Source of the DNA: Rhodococcus sovatensis
GTDB taxonomy: Bacteria > Actinomycetota > Actinomycetes > Mycobacteriales > Mycobacteriaceae
DNA length: 64,000 bases
NCBI RefSeq assembly: GCF_037327425.1
Contig: NZ_CP147846.1
Span: 496,001-560,000 of the forward strand
Reading direction: 5' to 3'
Part shown: positions 28,014 to 35,948 of the stretch, piece by piece
Position numbering within the stretch: position 1 is the first letter of the stretch
How the letters are laid out: every line of letters starts with the position of its first letter
Notes under the pieces: model-generated
Database searches by the model: none
Seen by the model: only the letters and a program-made list of their open reading frames with translations
What the model was told of the DNA's origin: nothing
Program-made: the position numbers and the translations under genes

Positions 28014-28180
28014 ATGATCGAGCTCCGCGTTACCGATCGCTATCACTGGCTTCGGCTGCGGGAGCTCGAACTGGCTGCGGATGTTCACATGAAGGTGCAG
28101 GAAGAATAGGACGCCGAGCGTGAACGCCGCGAGGAACTGCGCGAGCAGCGTTTGAGATAGGAATGACGCGCCGACTGGAG
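28014..28180 (+). pseudogene. Decayed fragment of a DUF4041-type (T5orf172-associated) protein gene
   Basis: The frame reads DRYHWLRLRELELAADVHMK then VQEE-stop-DAERERREELREQRLR-stop-E. This matches the coiled 'YL.LrL.EL.L..E...K..EEREe.r.lREq.REE' segment of DUF4041 proteins, which often end in a GIY-YIG-like T5orf172 nuclease domain and occur on phages and plasmids. Two TAG codons interrupt it, and neither the N-terminal nor the nuclease part is found. The surrounding gap 27860-28407 shows no other gene. Confidence 0.55.
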
Positions 28181-28407
28181 CAGATGGACCGCGTGCGAGA
28201 GCTACCTGGTAAGTATCGGAAAGAAGTCAGCGTCGTTCTGAGTCGGTACGGTAGCCGATGCTCATCCGTCGTCTAGGGTCGAAAGAATGCACAGGATGAT
28301 GATGATCATCGCTCAACCGACCCGAACCACGTTGTGGCACCGTTGAGATCGTAAGCCGCAGCCTATCCGATTCATCGGTGCCGCAGAATCATTGGCCCGT
28401 AGTGTAT

Positions 28408-29148
28408 TTACGAAGCCAATGATTTCGAGGTATTCGGGGACGGGATCAATAGGTGCACTCTGTCGACGAGTTCGAGCGCGGTGTCGGGATCGGTTCCGTC
28501 GAATACTGCAGTGTGGATGCCGCGCATGGCTCCGGTGAGTAGCCGGGCTGCCGCGGCCATGTCTGTGGTGTTGTCTATCTGTCCGGCCTCCGCAGCGGAG
28601 CGGAGCAATTCGGTGATTGCGTCCACGAAGTTGTCGTGCCAATGTTCAGCCGTGCCTTCGGACTTCGGGACCCCGAGGTTGCGGAACAGCACGTGGGTTC
28701 GGGGGGTGTCGTAGATGCTCTCGGCGGCGATGTGGAGGAAGGTCTGTAGTTGCTCGAGGGGGGTGTCCGGCCAGGTGGCGACTACTGACTTCTGGTGGAT
28801 GCGCTCGATCAGGACGGTGGCGGCGTCGTCGACTGCGGCCTGGAACAGTTCTCGTTTGCCAGGAAAGTGGTGGAATGCGGTTCTGGGTGCGAGACCACAT
28901 CGGGCGGCCACACTTTCGATCGTGATATCCGTGTAATCGGCGTGCCAAAGTAGTTCCTGTGTGGCCTCGACGAGTCGTGTCGGCGTGGGCCCGGGCTCGT
29001 CTGCGGTCGACGAGCCCGCCCAGCGGTACAGCGTGGTGGGGTGAATGCCCAAGGACGTCGCGACGGCTGTCGGGCTTTCGGAGCCCCCGAATGCTCGGGC
29101 CACTGCCTCTCGGCGATCGGTGAGCGTGAATCGGGAGACCCTGGCCAT
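28408..29148 (-). CDS. TetR-family regulator with an extra N-terminal HTH
   Basis: A 246-residue regulator with two predicted helix-turn-helix units. The first (residues about 10-45, REAVARAFGGSESPTAVATS then LGIHPTTLYRWAG) looks like the homeodomain-like HTH of transposases and small-terminase proteins. The second (about 58-105, ATQELLWHADYTDITIESVA then ARCGLAPRTAFHHFPGKREL) is a standard TetR_N domain, followed by a ligand-binding C-terminal domain. Such a double-HTH arrangement is unusual. It is the last gene after the NmrA and SDR genes and probably controls them through the palindrome at 31027-31043. Confidence 0.82.
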   Translation of the reverse strand: MARVSRFTLTDRREAVARAFGGSESPTAVATSLGIHPTTLYRWAGSSTADEPGPTPTRLVEATQELLWHADYTDITIESVAARCGLAPRTAFHHFPGKRELFQAAVDDAATVLIERIHQKSVVATWPDTPLEQLQTFLHIAAESIYDTPRTHVLFRNLGVPKSEGTAEHWHDNFVDAITELLRSAAEAGQIDNTTDMAAAARLLTGAMRGIHTAVFDGTDPDTALELVDRVHLLIPSPNTSKSLAS

Positions 29149-29202
29149 GGTCGTGACAGTACATTCTCTGGAGAAGCGGATACTTGGTCGGTCCGCCGGA
29201 GT

Positions 29203-29988
29203 TCAGTGGAGCATGCGTGCGAGGGCAGGCAGTAGGACTCGTGCGGGGACGACACCCGCCAGTGCCGCTTGGGCTGTGTTGCGGCGCCCCGAGATCACGT
29301 GTGGCCGAGTTCTTCTGGCATCGAGTGCGCGCATCGCGGTGGCGACAACGTCGGTCGGCGTCTGGTAGGTGCCGGTGGCTGTGGCAGAGTCGCCGATGAC
29401 GTCGAAGAATTCGGTGTGTGTGGGGCCGGGGTTCAGTGCGAACACTCTGACCCCGTGCGGTGCGGATTCGTACCACAGCGATTGGCTGAAGCTCAGGACG
29501 AATGCTTTGGCGGCTGCGTACACCGCGAGTGTCGGGACTGGTTGGAACGCGGTCGTGCTGGCGACGTTGACGATGATGCCGTTCCTGCGGCCGATCATGT
29601 CGGGGAGAAATGCCGAGCAGATGTCCACGACAGCACGGATGTCGACGGCGACGAGCCGCTCGAAGTCGTCGGCGTCACCGTCGGAAAACGGTTCTTGTAC
29701 GGCGAATCCGGCGTTGTTGACGACGAGGTCGATGTGTTCGGGGACGATGTCGCGTAGCCGGCGGCCGCTTGCTGCCTCGGACAGGTCCAAGGGCACTGTT
29801 CTGCAGCGCACACCGTAGGTCGATTCGAGTTCGTCTGCCAGTGTCGTGAGGCGTTCTTCGCGTCGTGCGACGAGTACGAGATCGGATCCTCGGGCGGCCA
29901 GCGCTCTCGCGAACTCGGCACCGATGCCTGAACTCGCACCCGTGACCAGCGAGCGACCGGGCCGGTACCGAGAAGTTCGGCGGTTCAT
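29203..29988 (-). CDS. Short-chain dehydrogenase/reductase (DltE-like)
   Basis: Classical SDR of 261 residues. TGASSGIGAEFARAL binds NAD(P), NNAGFAV follows, the catalytic Ser is in NVASTTAF, and YAAAK carries Tyr and Lys. The C-terminal part (RPHVISGRRNTAQA...RVLLPALARML) is the hydrophobic tail common in this SDR branch. The start overlaps the stop of the upstream NmrA-like gene as ATGA, so the two enzymes are made together and may act in sequence. Confidence 0.88.
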   Translation of the reverse strand: MNRRTSRYRPGRSLVTGASSGIGAEFARALAARGSDLVLVARREERLTTLADELESTYGVRCRTVPLDLSEAASGRRLRDIVPEHIDLVVNNAGFAVQEPFSDGDADDFERLVAVDIRAVVDICSAFLPDMIGRRNGIIVNVASTTAFQPVPTLAVYAAAKAFVLSFSQSLWYESAPHGVRVFALNPGPTHTEFFDVIGDSATATGTYQTPTDVVATAMRALDARRTRPHVISGRRNTAQAALAGVVPARVLLPALARMLH

Positions 29989-30977
29989 CGGCCCGAGTCG
30001 ATCGACTTGCGCCCGAACTCTGCGCTGGAGCGGCGTGCGAAATCCTCGTATGTGGTGGGTGCATGTCCGAGTAGAGCAGGAAGAGTAGTCAGGTCTCCCG
30101 CCGGTAGGCCGTGTCCGTCGTAGTGGGTCATCATCGTGCGGTATGCCTGACGAGCGTCCGCCGGCCAGTTCTTCATGTCACGAGGGTTCGAGGCAGCCTG
30201 CGCACCGCGAACGAGATGCCCGGCCGCGCGCAGCTTCGTCGATCGCACGGCATGCCCGACGACCGAGGCGAGTGCAGGGAGCACGTCGAGTGAGTTGGTG
30301 AGGGACGATGGTGGGATGCGGATGGCGGTCACCGGATGGCCCAACACGCGTGACCAGATCTGTGCCATCTCGTGCCGTGTGAGTTCCACCGTCGAAAGGT
30401 CGTAGGTGCGACCGGTGTGCGGCGATGGGTCGATCAAGATCTTCGCCGCAGCCTCAGCGACGTCGGCGAGATCGACGACACCCATGACGCTGTCCGGTGA
30501 CACCGGATACGGCATGACCCCCGCCTGCAGAAATTCCCACACCTCCAGGTAGTTCTGCATGTAGTGAGACGGCCTGAGCACCGTCGTGGGGATTCCGCTG
30601 TCGCGTAACAGGCCTTCGGCGATGTCCTTCTGGTGATGATGGGTGAGCTGATGCAGGTGCGGATGGATGACGGAGTGAAACACGATGTGCTGCAGACCGT
30701 TTGCGGGACCGGATGCGATCAGATGTTCGATGATGGGTCTTTCGTCGATGATCTGTGTCGGAGCTGCGTGATAGAGAACGTCGGCACCTGTCAGTGCGGT
30801 ATCGAGCGTCCCAGGCGACCGTAGATCGCCTACGACGACCTCGGTCGCCCCATCCTGACGGGTCGTCGCGGCTTGACGATCGTTCTTCACGACAGCACGG
30901 ACGGGCACATCCCGTGCAGCCAGTTGTCGAACGAGCAGACGGCCTACTCCGCCTGCGGCGCTGGTTACTGTGATCAT
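29985..30977 (-). CDS. NmrA-like NAD(P)-binding protein (atypical SDR)
   Basis: A 330-residue atypical SDR. TSAAGGVGRLLVRQL near the N-terminus is the Rossmann motif, and the fold continues with VLYHAAP and VFHSVIHP. The QNYLEVWEF segment and GVVDLADVAEAA fit the NmrA/AzoB branch. Family members sense or use NAD(P)H; some reduce quinones. GAGGAGG precedes the ATG at 30977. It is the first gene of the NmrA-SDR-TetR unit and has a palindrome 50 bp upstream. Confidence 0.82.
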   Translation of the reverse strand: MITVTSAAGGVGRLLVRQLAARDVPVRAVVKNDRQAATTRQDGATEVVVGDLRSPGTLDTALTGADVLYHAAPTQIIDERPIIEHLIASGPANGLQHIVFHSVIHPHLHQLTHHHQKDIAEGLLRDSGIPTTVLRPSHYMQNYLEVWEFLQAGVMPYPVSPDSVMGVVDLADVAEAAAKILIDPSPHTGRTYDLSTVELTRHEMAQIWSRVLGHPVTAIRIPPSSLTNSLDVLPALASVVGHAVRSTKLRAAGHLVRGAQAASNPRDMKNWPADARQAYRTMMTHYDGHGLPAGDLTTLPALLGHAPTTYEDFARRSSAEFGRKSIDSGR

Positions 30978-31026
30978 CGAACCTCCTCGAGAGTGAGCGC
31001 GGAGAACCCCGGCACTTTCGCAAATA

Positions 31027-31043
31027 TTGCATATCTAGTGCAA
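31027..31043. promoter_or_regulatory. Candidate TetR operator
   Basis: TTGCA-N7-TGCAA, a perfect 5-bp-arm palindrome in an AT-rich stretch 50 bp before the NmrA-like gene, with a further TTTCGCAAATATTGCA overlap. Length and place suit the operon's own TetR-type regulator. Inference. Confidence 0.5.
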
Positions 31044-31132
31044 ATAAAGCAAGTGGTCTGAGGGGGCGATGGAGAGGCTGCGCGTTGTCTATCTCCCTGG
31101 CTAAGTGGTCTGAGCCGTTAGTTCGTCGGGGG

Positions 31133-32275
31133 TCACGCCGCAGCGGCTGATTCGTCGATTTGTTCGAGTTGTCGGTTCAGTTCGCGGCGGGTGTATCTCC
31201 ATGCGAACGGTTCCGCGGTGCGGTTGTACCGTTCGGCGAATGCGTGCAACCTGTTCTCGACGGCAGCGAGATCGGGGAAGTCGTTGGGTGTGAGTACTTT
31301 CCGTTGGACAATGGAGAAGTAGATCTCGACTTGGTTGAGCCACGATGCATGTACTGGGGTGTGCACCATGACCGCGTTCGGGTACCGGTCGGTGAGGCGG
31401 TCGATCGATGCTTGTCCGCGGTGCGAGGATCCGTTGTCGACGACCCAGAAAACCCGGTCGGCGGAGGCGTACGGTTCGCGCGTCATGACCTGATCGACGA
31501 GTGCGGTGAACTCGGTGATGCCGGTACTGGCCTCGCAGCGTCCGAAGACCTGCGCAGCGTGGACGTCGTAGGCGGCGAGGTAGGTGAGCGCGCCACGACG
31601 GTGGTAATCGTGACTGACCCGCATCGGGCGGCCTGGGGCGGCGGCGGTGGTGGGGTGGCATCGGTCGCGGGCTTGGATCGACGGCTTTTCATCGGCCGAG
31701 ATCACGAAGTCGTTGCTGCCCAATGCTTGTCCGGCGTAGCGGCGCGCGTACAAGTCGAGAACGACAGATGCTTTCACCTCGAAGTTCGGGTCGCGGACAG
31801 CGATCCAGGAACGGTACTGCCACGGTTTGAGCGCATCCTCGGCGAGCCATCGGCGCACCGTCGAGACCGAGACGGTCATGCCGTCGCGAGCAAGCTGGGC
31901 GGCGAGTTCGGGGGTGGACCACCGGGCGATCGGGATGTCGTGATGGGCCGGGATCTGGCACGCCCACGCTTTCACGGCGGCGATGTCGGTGGCGTTGTAG
32001 ATCGGTGGCCGGCCCGACCGTGGCGCGTCGGCGAGGGCGTCGATGCCGTGGCGGTGGAACCGGGTGCGCCACTTGCGGACCGTGTCGATATGGATGTCGA
32101 GTTCGCTGGCGATGGCAGAGTTGGTGTGTTCGTCGGCGGCGAGGAGCACGATCAGAGACCGCAGCACCATCTTCTGCGGTGTCGACCCAGACCGCACCCG
32201 GCGTTCGAGAACCTGACGGTCGGCGGTGGACAGGATGATGGGGCGGGCCGAGGGTCGAGCGGCTTTGTCACTCAT
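31133..32275 (-). CDS. IS630-family transposase, copy 1
   Basis: A 380-residue transposase from the ATG at 32275. Two N-terminal HTH segments (TNSAIASELDIHIDTVRKWR and a second ending VSVSTVRRWLAEDALKPW) precede the DDE domain. The catalytic residues are in ISADEKPSIQ, WVVDNGSSHRG and SWLNQVEIYFS. It cuts at TA sites. The frame is intact, and the C-terminus (ESAAAA) is encoded in the inverted repeat. Confidence 0.92.
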   Translation of the reverse strand: MSDKAARPSARPIILSTADRQVLERRVRSGSTPQKMVLRSLIVLLAADEHTNSAIASELDIHIDTVRKWRTRFHRHGIDALADAPRSGRPPIYNATDIAAVKAWACQIPAHHDIPIARWSTPELAAQLARDGMTVSVSTVRRWLAEDALKPWQYRSWIAVRDPNFEVKASVVLDLYARRYAGQALGSNDFVISADEKPSIQARDRCHPTTAAAPGRPMRVSHDYHRRGALTYLAAYDVHAAQVFGRCEASTGITEFTALVDQVMTREPYASADRVFWVVDNGSSHRGQASIDRLTDRYPNAVMVHTPVHASWLNQVEIYFSIVQRKVLTPNDFPDLAAVENRLHAFAERYNRTAEPFAWRYTRRELNRQLEQIDESAAAA

Positions 32276-32375
32276 GCCTCGAGAGGACACTCGAGTCACA
32301 CCTGTTTCGGGCCGCGGCACGCCGACGATCCGCGAAATGTTGGGTGGTCCACAAGGGTCGGGCACGATCGGATGT

Positions 32376-32723
32376 GTGCCGACACCACCGGAATCGACGA
32401 AAAGCTCGTTGCGCCTCAAGCTCAGCGGCCACGCCCGTACGAGGTGGCCGCAACTCGCGCGGGTCGATGTCCGGTTTCGTGGAGCGTTCGCCTATGTCGA
32501 CGGTGTCCTACCTGACGAGTCGGTACTGGGCCTGATGCGGCTGCGATACAACGGCTCAGCCAGCAGATGGGGCTTCGCGATCCACCTCGCGTCCAACGGC
32601 AAGTACGAAGATTCGATGCTGCCTACCGGCGACTTCACCGGCAGCCCCGAAGATGCACTCGACACCGCATGCGGGCTCTACCTCGCCGACCCGACCGCCT
32701 GGCAACTACCCCCGACGAATTAA
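32376..32723 (+). CDS. IS630 passenger gene product, copy 1 (115 aa)
   Basis: A 115-residue protein from GTG at 32376: LRLKLSGHARTRWPQLARVD, FRGAFAYVDG, MRLRYNGSASRWGFAIHLAS, YEDSMLPTGDFTGSPEDALD and ACGLYLADPTAW. The pattern resembles uncharacterised small proteins found beside mobile elements in Actinobacteria (from memory). There is no HTH or cysteine motif. It is divergent from the transposase and ends within the right inverted repeat, so it moves with the element. The function is unknown. The ribosome site is weak, so translation may be leaderless. Confidence 0.7.
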   Translation: MPTPPESTKSSLRLKLSGHARTRWPQLARVDVRFRGAFAYVDGVLPDESVLGLMRLRYNGSASRWGFAIHLASNGKYEDSMLPTGDFTGSPEDALDTACGLYLADPTAWQLPPTN

Positions 32724-32767
32724 CGGCTCGCACCACTAAGTGGTCTGAGCCGTTAGTTCGTCGGGGG

Positions 32768-33910
32768 TCACGCCGCAGCGGCTGATTCGTCGATTTGTTC
32801 GAGTTGTCGGTTCAGTTCGCGGCGGGTGTATCTCCATGCGAACGGTTCCGCGGTGCGGTTGTACCGTTCGGCGAATGCGTGCAACCTGTTCTCGACGGCA
32901 GCGAGATCGGGGAAGTCGTTGGGTGTGAGTACTTTCCGTTGGACAATGGAGAAGTAGATCTCGACTTGGTTGAGCCACGATGCATGTACTGGGGTGTGCA
33001 CCATGACCGCGTTCGGGTACCGGTCGGTGAGGCGGTCGATCGATGCTTGTCCGCGGTGCGAGGATCCGTTGTCGACGACCCAGAAAACCCGGTCGGCGGA
33101 GGCGTACGGTTCGCGCGTCATGACCTGATCGACGAGTGCGGTGAACTCGGTGATGCCGGTACTGGCCTCGCAGCGTCCGAAGACCTGCGCAGCGTGGACG
33201 TCGTAGGCGGCGAGGTAGGTGAGCGCGCCACGACGGTGGTAATCGTGACTGACCCGCATCGGGCGGCCTGGGGCGGCGGCGGTGGTGGGGTGGCATCGGT
33301 CGCGGGCTTGGATCGACGGCTTTTCATCGGCCGAGATCACGAAGTCGTTGCTGCCCAATGCTTGTCCGGCGTAGCGGCGCGCGTACAAGTCGAGAACGAC
33401 AGATGCTTTCACCTCGAAGTTCGGGTCGCGGACAGCGATCCAGGAACGGTACTGCCACGGTTTGAGCGCATCCTCGGCGAGCCATCGGCGCACCGTCGAG
33501 ACCGAGACGGTCATGCCGTCGCGAGCAAGCTGGGCGGCGAGTTCGGGGGTGGACCACCGGGCGATCGGGATGTCGTGATGGGCCGGGATCTGGCACGCCC
33601 ACGCTTTCACGGCGGCGATGTCGGTGGCGTTGTAGATCGGTGGCCGGCCCGACCGTGGCGCGTCGGCGAGGGCGTCGATGCCGTGGCGGTGGAACCGGGT
33701 GCGCCACTTGCGGACCGTGTCGATATGGATGTCGAGTTCGCTGGCGATGGCAGAGTTGGTGTGTTCGTCGGCGGCGAGGAGCACGATCAGAGACCGCAGC
33801 ACCATCTTCTGCGGTGTCGACCCAGACCGCACCCGGCGTTCGAGAACCTGACGGTCGGCGGTGGACAGGATGATGGGGCGGGCCGAGGGTCGAGCGGCTT
33901 TGTCACTCAT
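32768..33910 (-). CDS. IS630-family transposase, copy 2
   Basis: Identical in sequence to the 380-residue transposase of copy 1, with the same HTH and DDE motifs and the ATG at 33910. Both copies appear functional, so either could mobilise the pair. Confidence 0.92.
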   Translation of the reverse strand: MSDKAARPSARPIILSTADRQVLERRVRSGSTPQKMVLRSLIVLLAADEHTNSAIASELDIHIDTVRKWRTRFHRHGIDALADAPRSGRPPIYNATDIAAVKAWACQIPAHHDIPIARWSTPELAAQLARDGMTVSVSTVRRWLAEDALKPWQYRSWIAVRDPNFEVKASVVLDLYARRYAGQALGSNDFVISADEKPSIQARDRCHPTTAAAPGRPMRVSHDYHRRGALTYLAAYDVHAAQVFGRCEASTGITEFTALVDQVMTREPYASADRVFWVVDNGSSHRGQASIDRLTDRYPNAVMVHTPVHASWLNQVEIYFSIVQRKVLTPNDFPDLAAVENRLHAFAERYNRTAEPFAWRYTRRELNRQLEQIDESAAAA

Positions 33911-34010
33911 GCCTCGAGAGGACACTCGAGTCACACCTGTTTCGGGCCGCGGCACGCCGACGATCCGCGAAATGTTGGGTGGTCCACAAGGGTCGGGCAC
34001 GATCGGATGT

Positions 34011-34358
34011 GTGCCGACACCACCGGAATCGACGAAAAGCTCGTTGCGCCTCAAGCTCAGCGGCCACGCCCGTACGAGGTGGCCGCAACTCGCGCGGGTC
34101 GATGTCCGGTTTCGTGGAGCGTTCGCCTATGTCGACGGTGTCCTACCTGACGAGTCGGTACTGGGCCTGATGCGGCTGCGATACAACGGCTCAGCCAGCA
34201 GATGGGGCTTCGCGATCCACCTCGCGTCCAACGGCAAGTACGAAGATTCGATGCTGCCTACCGGCGACTTCACCGGCAGCCCCGAAGATGCACTCGACAC
34301 CGCATGCGGGCTCTACCTCGCCGTCCCGACCGCCTGGCAACTACCCCCGACGAATTAA
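34011..34358 (+). CDS. IS630 passenger gene product, copy 2 (115 aa)
   Basis: Same 115-residue protein as in copy 1 but with Val instead of Asp in the near-C-terminal LYLA(D/V)PTAW. The Asp is the likely ancestral state, as acidic residues fit the DPTAW motif better (inference). The function is unknown. Confidence 0.7.
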   Translation: MPTPPESTKSSLRLKLSGHARTRWPQLARVDVRFRGAFAYVDGVLPDESVLGLMRLRYNGSASRWGFAIHLASNGKYEDSMLPTGDFTGSPEDALDTACGLYLAVPTAWQLPPTN

Positions 34359-34432
34359 CGGCTCGCACCACTAAGTCGGAAACGGATACCACGGAGGCAA
34401 TGCGGCGACGTTGAAGTTGTGACTTTGAAGAA

Positions 34433-34735
34433 TCAACTGCGGTCCAGCCAGGTATTGCGTATCAGGGCCTCTCTATCGAGCAGCGGCCCCGGAGGAATGT
34501 CGACCAGCTCCAGATGGGTCGCGTCGAGCTTTCCGCTGAGATGCATCGCGAGGCCCAGTGCGAATACTGCTGCGCTGGTGAGCAGTTCGACGTCACTGCC
34601 TCATGTGAATTCGAGATCGATGTCGGGATACTTCGACTCGAAGGCAGCCTCGAGTGCCATTACTGTGCCCTGCTCCCCGATCGCGAGCCGGGCAACCGAC
34701 CGCGGGTCATCCTTCAGGTTGCCCGGTAGAAGCGC
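34433..34735 (-). pseudogene. C-terminal fragment of an unrecognised protein, with an in-frame stop
   Basis: The minus-strand frame reads DDPRSVARLAIGEQGTVMAL and on to YPDIDLEFT, then TGA (34601-34603). In the same frame it continues GSDVELLTSAAVFALGLAMH, then LELVDIPPGPLLDREALIRN and TWLDRS before a normal stop. The continuity of protein-like sequence across the TGA marks a nonsense mutation in a decapitated gene. Its upstream part was lost at the junction with the iclR fragment. I cannot name the family. Confidence 0.5.
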
Positions 34736-35204
34736 GTGCGAGCACCCGTCCCAAAGCCAGTGCCGCTGTGCGGACAGCAGGGGCGAGTAATTCGGGTGCG
34801 AACCGTTCCGTCGGCACCGATACCGACAGTGCCGCAATGGGTTCACCGGCAAGCAGGACGGGCGAAGCGAGACAGCACCCACCCAACGCAGATTCCTCTC
34901 GCTCGATGGCGATGCCGGTACGGCGAATCGAGTCCAGTTCGCGGGCCAGGACCTTCGGGTCGGTGATCGATCTCGGGGTGTATCGACGCAGTGGTCGGGA
35001 AAGGATCTCTTCCTGCACCGCGGGGTCTTCGGGCGCCAGCAGCGCCTTCCCGACCGCGGTGCAGGTCAGCGGCAACCGGCCGCCGATCTGCGAGGGCAGA
35101 GGAAGTGAGGAGTGGCCGTGAATCTTCTCCACGTACACCGCGTCGTGACCGTCGCGCACCGCCAGATGCACAGTCTGCTCGGTCACCGCGAACAGATCCT
35201 GCAT
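34707..35204 (-). pseudogene. IclR-family regulator, ligand-binding domain only
   Basis: About 165 residues of the IclR C-terminal effector domain: MQDLFAVTEQTVHLAVRDGH, VYVEKIHGH, LPLTCTAVGKALLA, GIAIEREESALGGCCLASPV and a final helix. The N-terminal HTH (about 80 residues) is absent: upstream of 35204 the sequence switches to the opposite-strand aldolase gene. Without its DNA-binding domain it cannot act as a repressor. IclR regulators commonly control aromatic catabolism, which matches the neighbouring aldolase remnant. Confidence 0.85.
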
Positions 35205-35210
35205 GTCTCC

Positions 35211-35825
35211 GGATTCTTGATGATGTCCCACCTGGCCGAGCCGGCACAGCTGGCCGAGCAAGCAAAATTGATGGAATCATATGGCGCGCAGTGCGTGTAC
35301 GTCACCGATTCGGGCGGCCGGTTGACGATGAACGGCGTCCGGGACCGGGTGCGCGCGTATCGGGATGTCCTCGACACGCAGACTCAGATCGGTATCCACG
35401 CCCACCAGAATCTGTCGTTGTCGGTGGCGAATTCGGTTGTTGCCGTCGAAGAAGGCGTTACCCGAGTCGACGCATCTCTCGCCGGGCACGGTGCCGGAGC
35501 GGGCAATTGCCCGATCGAGCCGTTCGTTGCCGTCGCGGACTTGCACGGGTGGAAGCACAATTGCGATCTGTTCGGTCTGCAGGACGCGGCCGATGACATC
35601 GTCCGACCGTTGCAGGACCGGCCGGTTCAGGTCGATCGCGAGACACTGACCCTGGGGTACGCGGGGGTGTACTCGAGCTTTCTCCGCCACGCCGAGACCG
35701 CTGCGAAACAGTACGGACTCGACACCCGAGCGATTCTGCTCGCAGTCGGTGAACGTGGACTCGTCGGTGGGCAGGAAGACTTGATCACCGATATCGCACT
35801 AGACCTGGTCGCCTCCAAGAGCTGA
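35211..35825 (+). pseudogene. 4-hydroxy-2-oxovalerate aldolase, C-terminal 60% (HsaF/BphI type)
   Basis: A 204-residue C-terminal part of a DmpG/HsaF-type aldolase, which splits 4-hydroxy-2-oxoacids to pyruvate and an aldehyde at the end of aromatic or steroid-ring meta-cleavage. It starts at GFLMMSHLAEP. It keeps the metal-binding IHAHQNLSLS, AGHGAGAGNCPIE, the KHNCDLFGLQDAADDIVRPL segment and the communication domain (GYAGVYSSFLRHAE). The first about 140 residues, with the catalytic Arg and His of the barrel, are missing at the junction with iclR. Partner genes (dehydrogenase, hydratase) are not present. Confidence 0.88.
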
Positions 35826-35948
35826 CTCTCGGTCCGGCGAAGATGTGCCTTTCTGTACCGGAGCACTCACCGGGATCAGAAACCGACGTGTTCGTTGCCC
35901 TCGAGGCACAACCGTGTCCGTGCTTCGGCGGTGCTGGCGTCTTTCGCG

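Larger units (their letters stand above)
31105..32736 (-). mobile_element. IS630-type insertion sequence, copy 1
   Basis: A 1632-bp element whose ends form a 29-bp inverted repeat with 26 matches, beginning GTGGT. It is flanked by TAA on both sides, consistent with the TA target of IS630/Tc1 elements. It carries a transposase gene on the minus strand and a divergent passenger gene on the plus strand. Both stop codons lie inside or next to the inverted repeats. The right TAA (32737-32739) is shared with copy 2. Confidence 0.88.
32740..34371 (-). mobile_element. IS630-type insertion sequence, copy 2 (tandem)
   Basis: A 1632-bp direct tandem copy of the preceding element, offset by exactly 1635 bp. 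I found only one base difference, in the passenger gene (GAC to GTC near 34325). A single TAA (32737-32739) separates the copies and TAA follows at 34372-34374. This arrangement fits insertion of one copy at the edge of another, or a tandem duplication, and could be an assembly artefact. Confidence 0.88.

Noticed and set aside
31160..32515. Long plus-strand frame (451 codons) opposite the IS630 transposase
   Set aside because: It is the antisense shadow of the transposase; the composition (Gly/Val/Arg-rich, no motif) is not protein-like, whereas the minus strand carries full HTH and DDE motifs.
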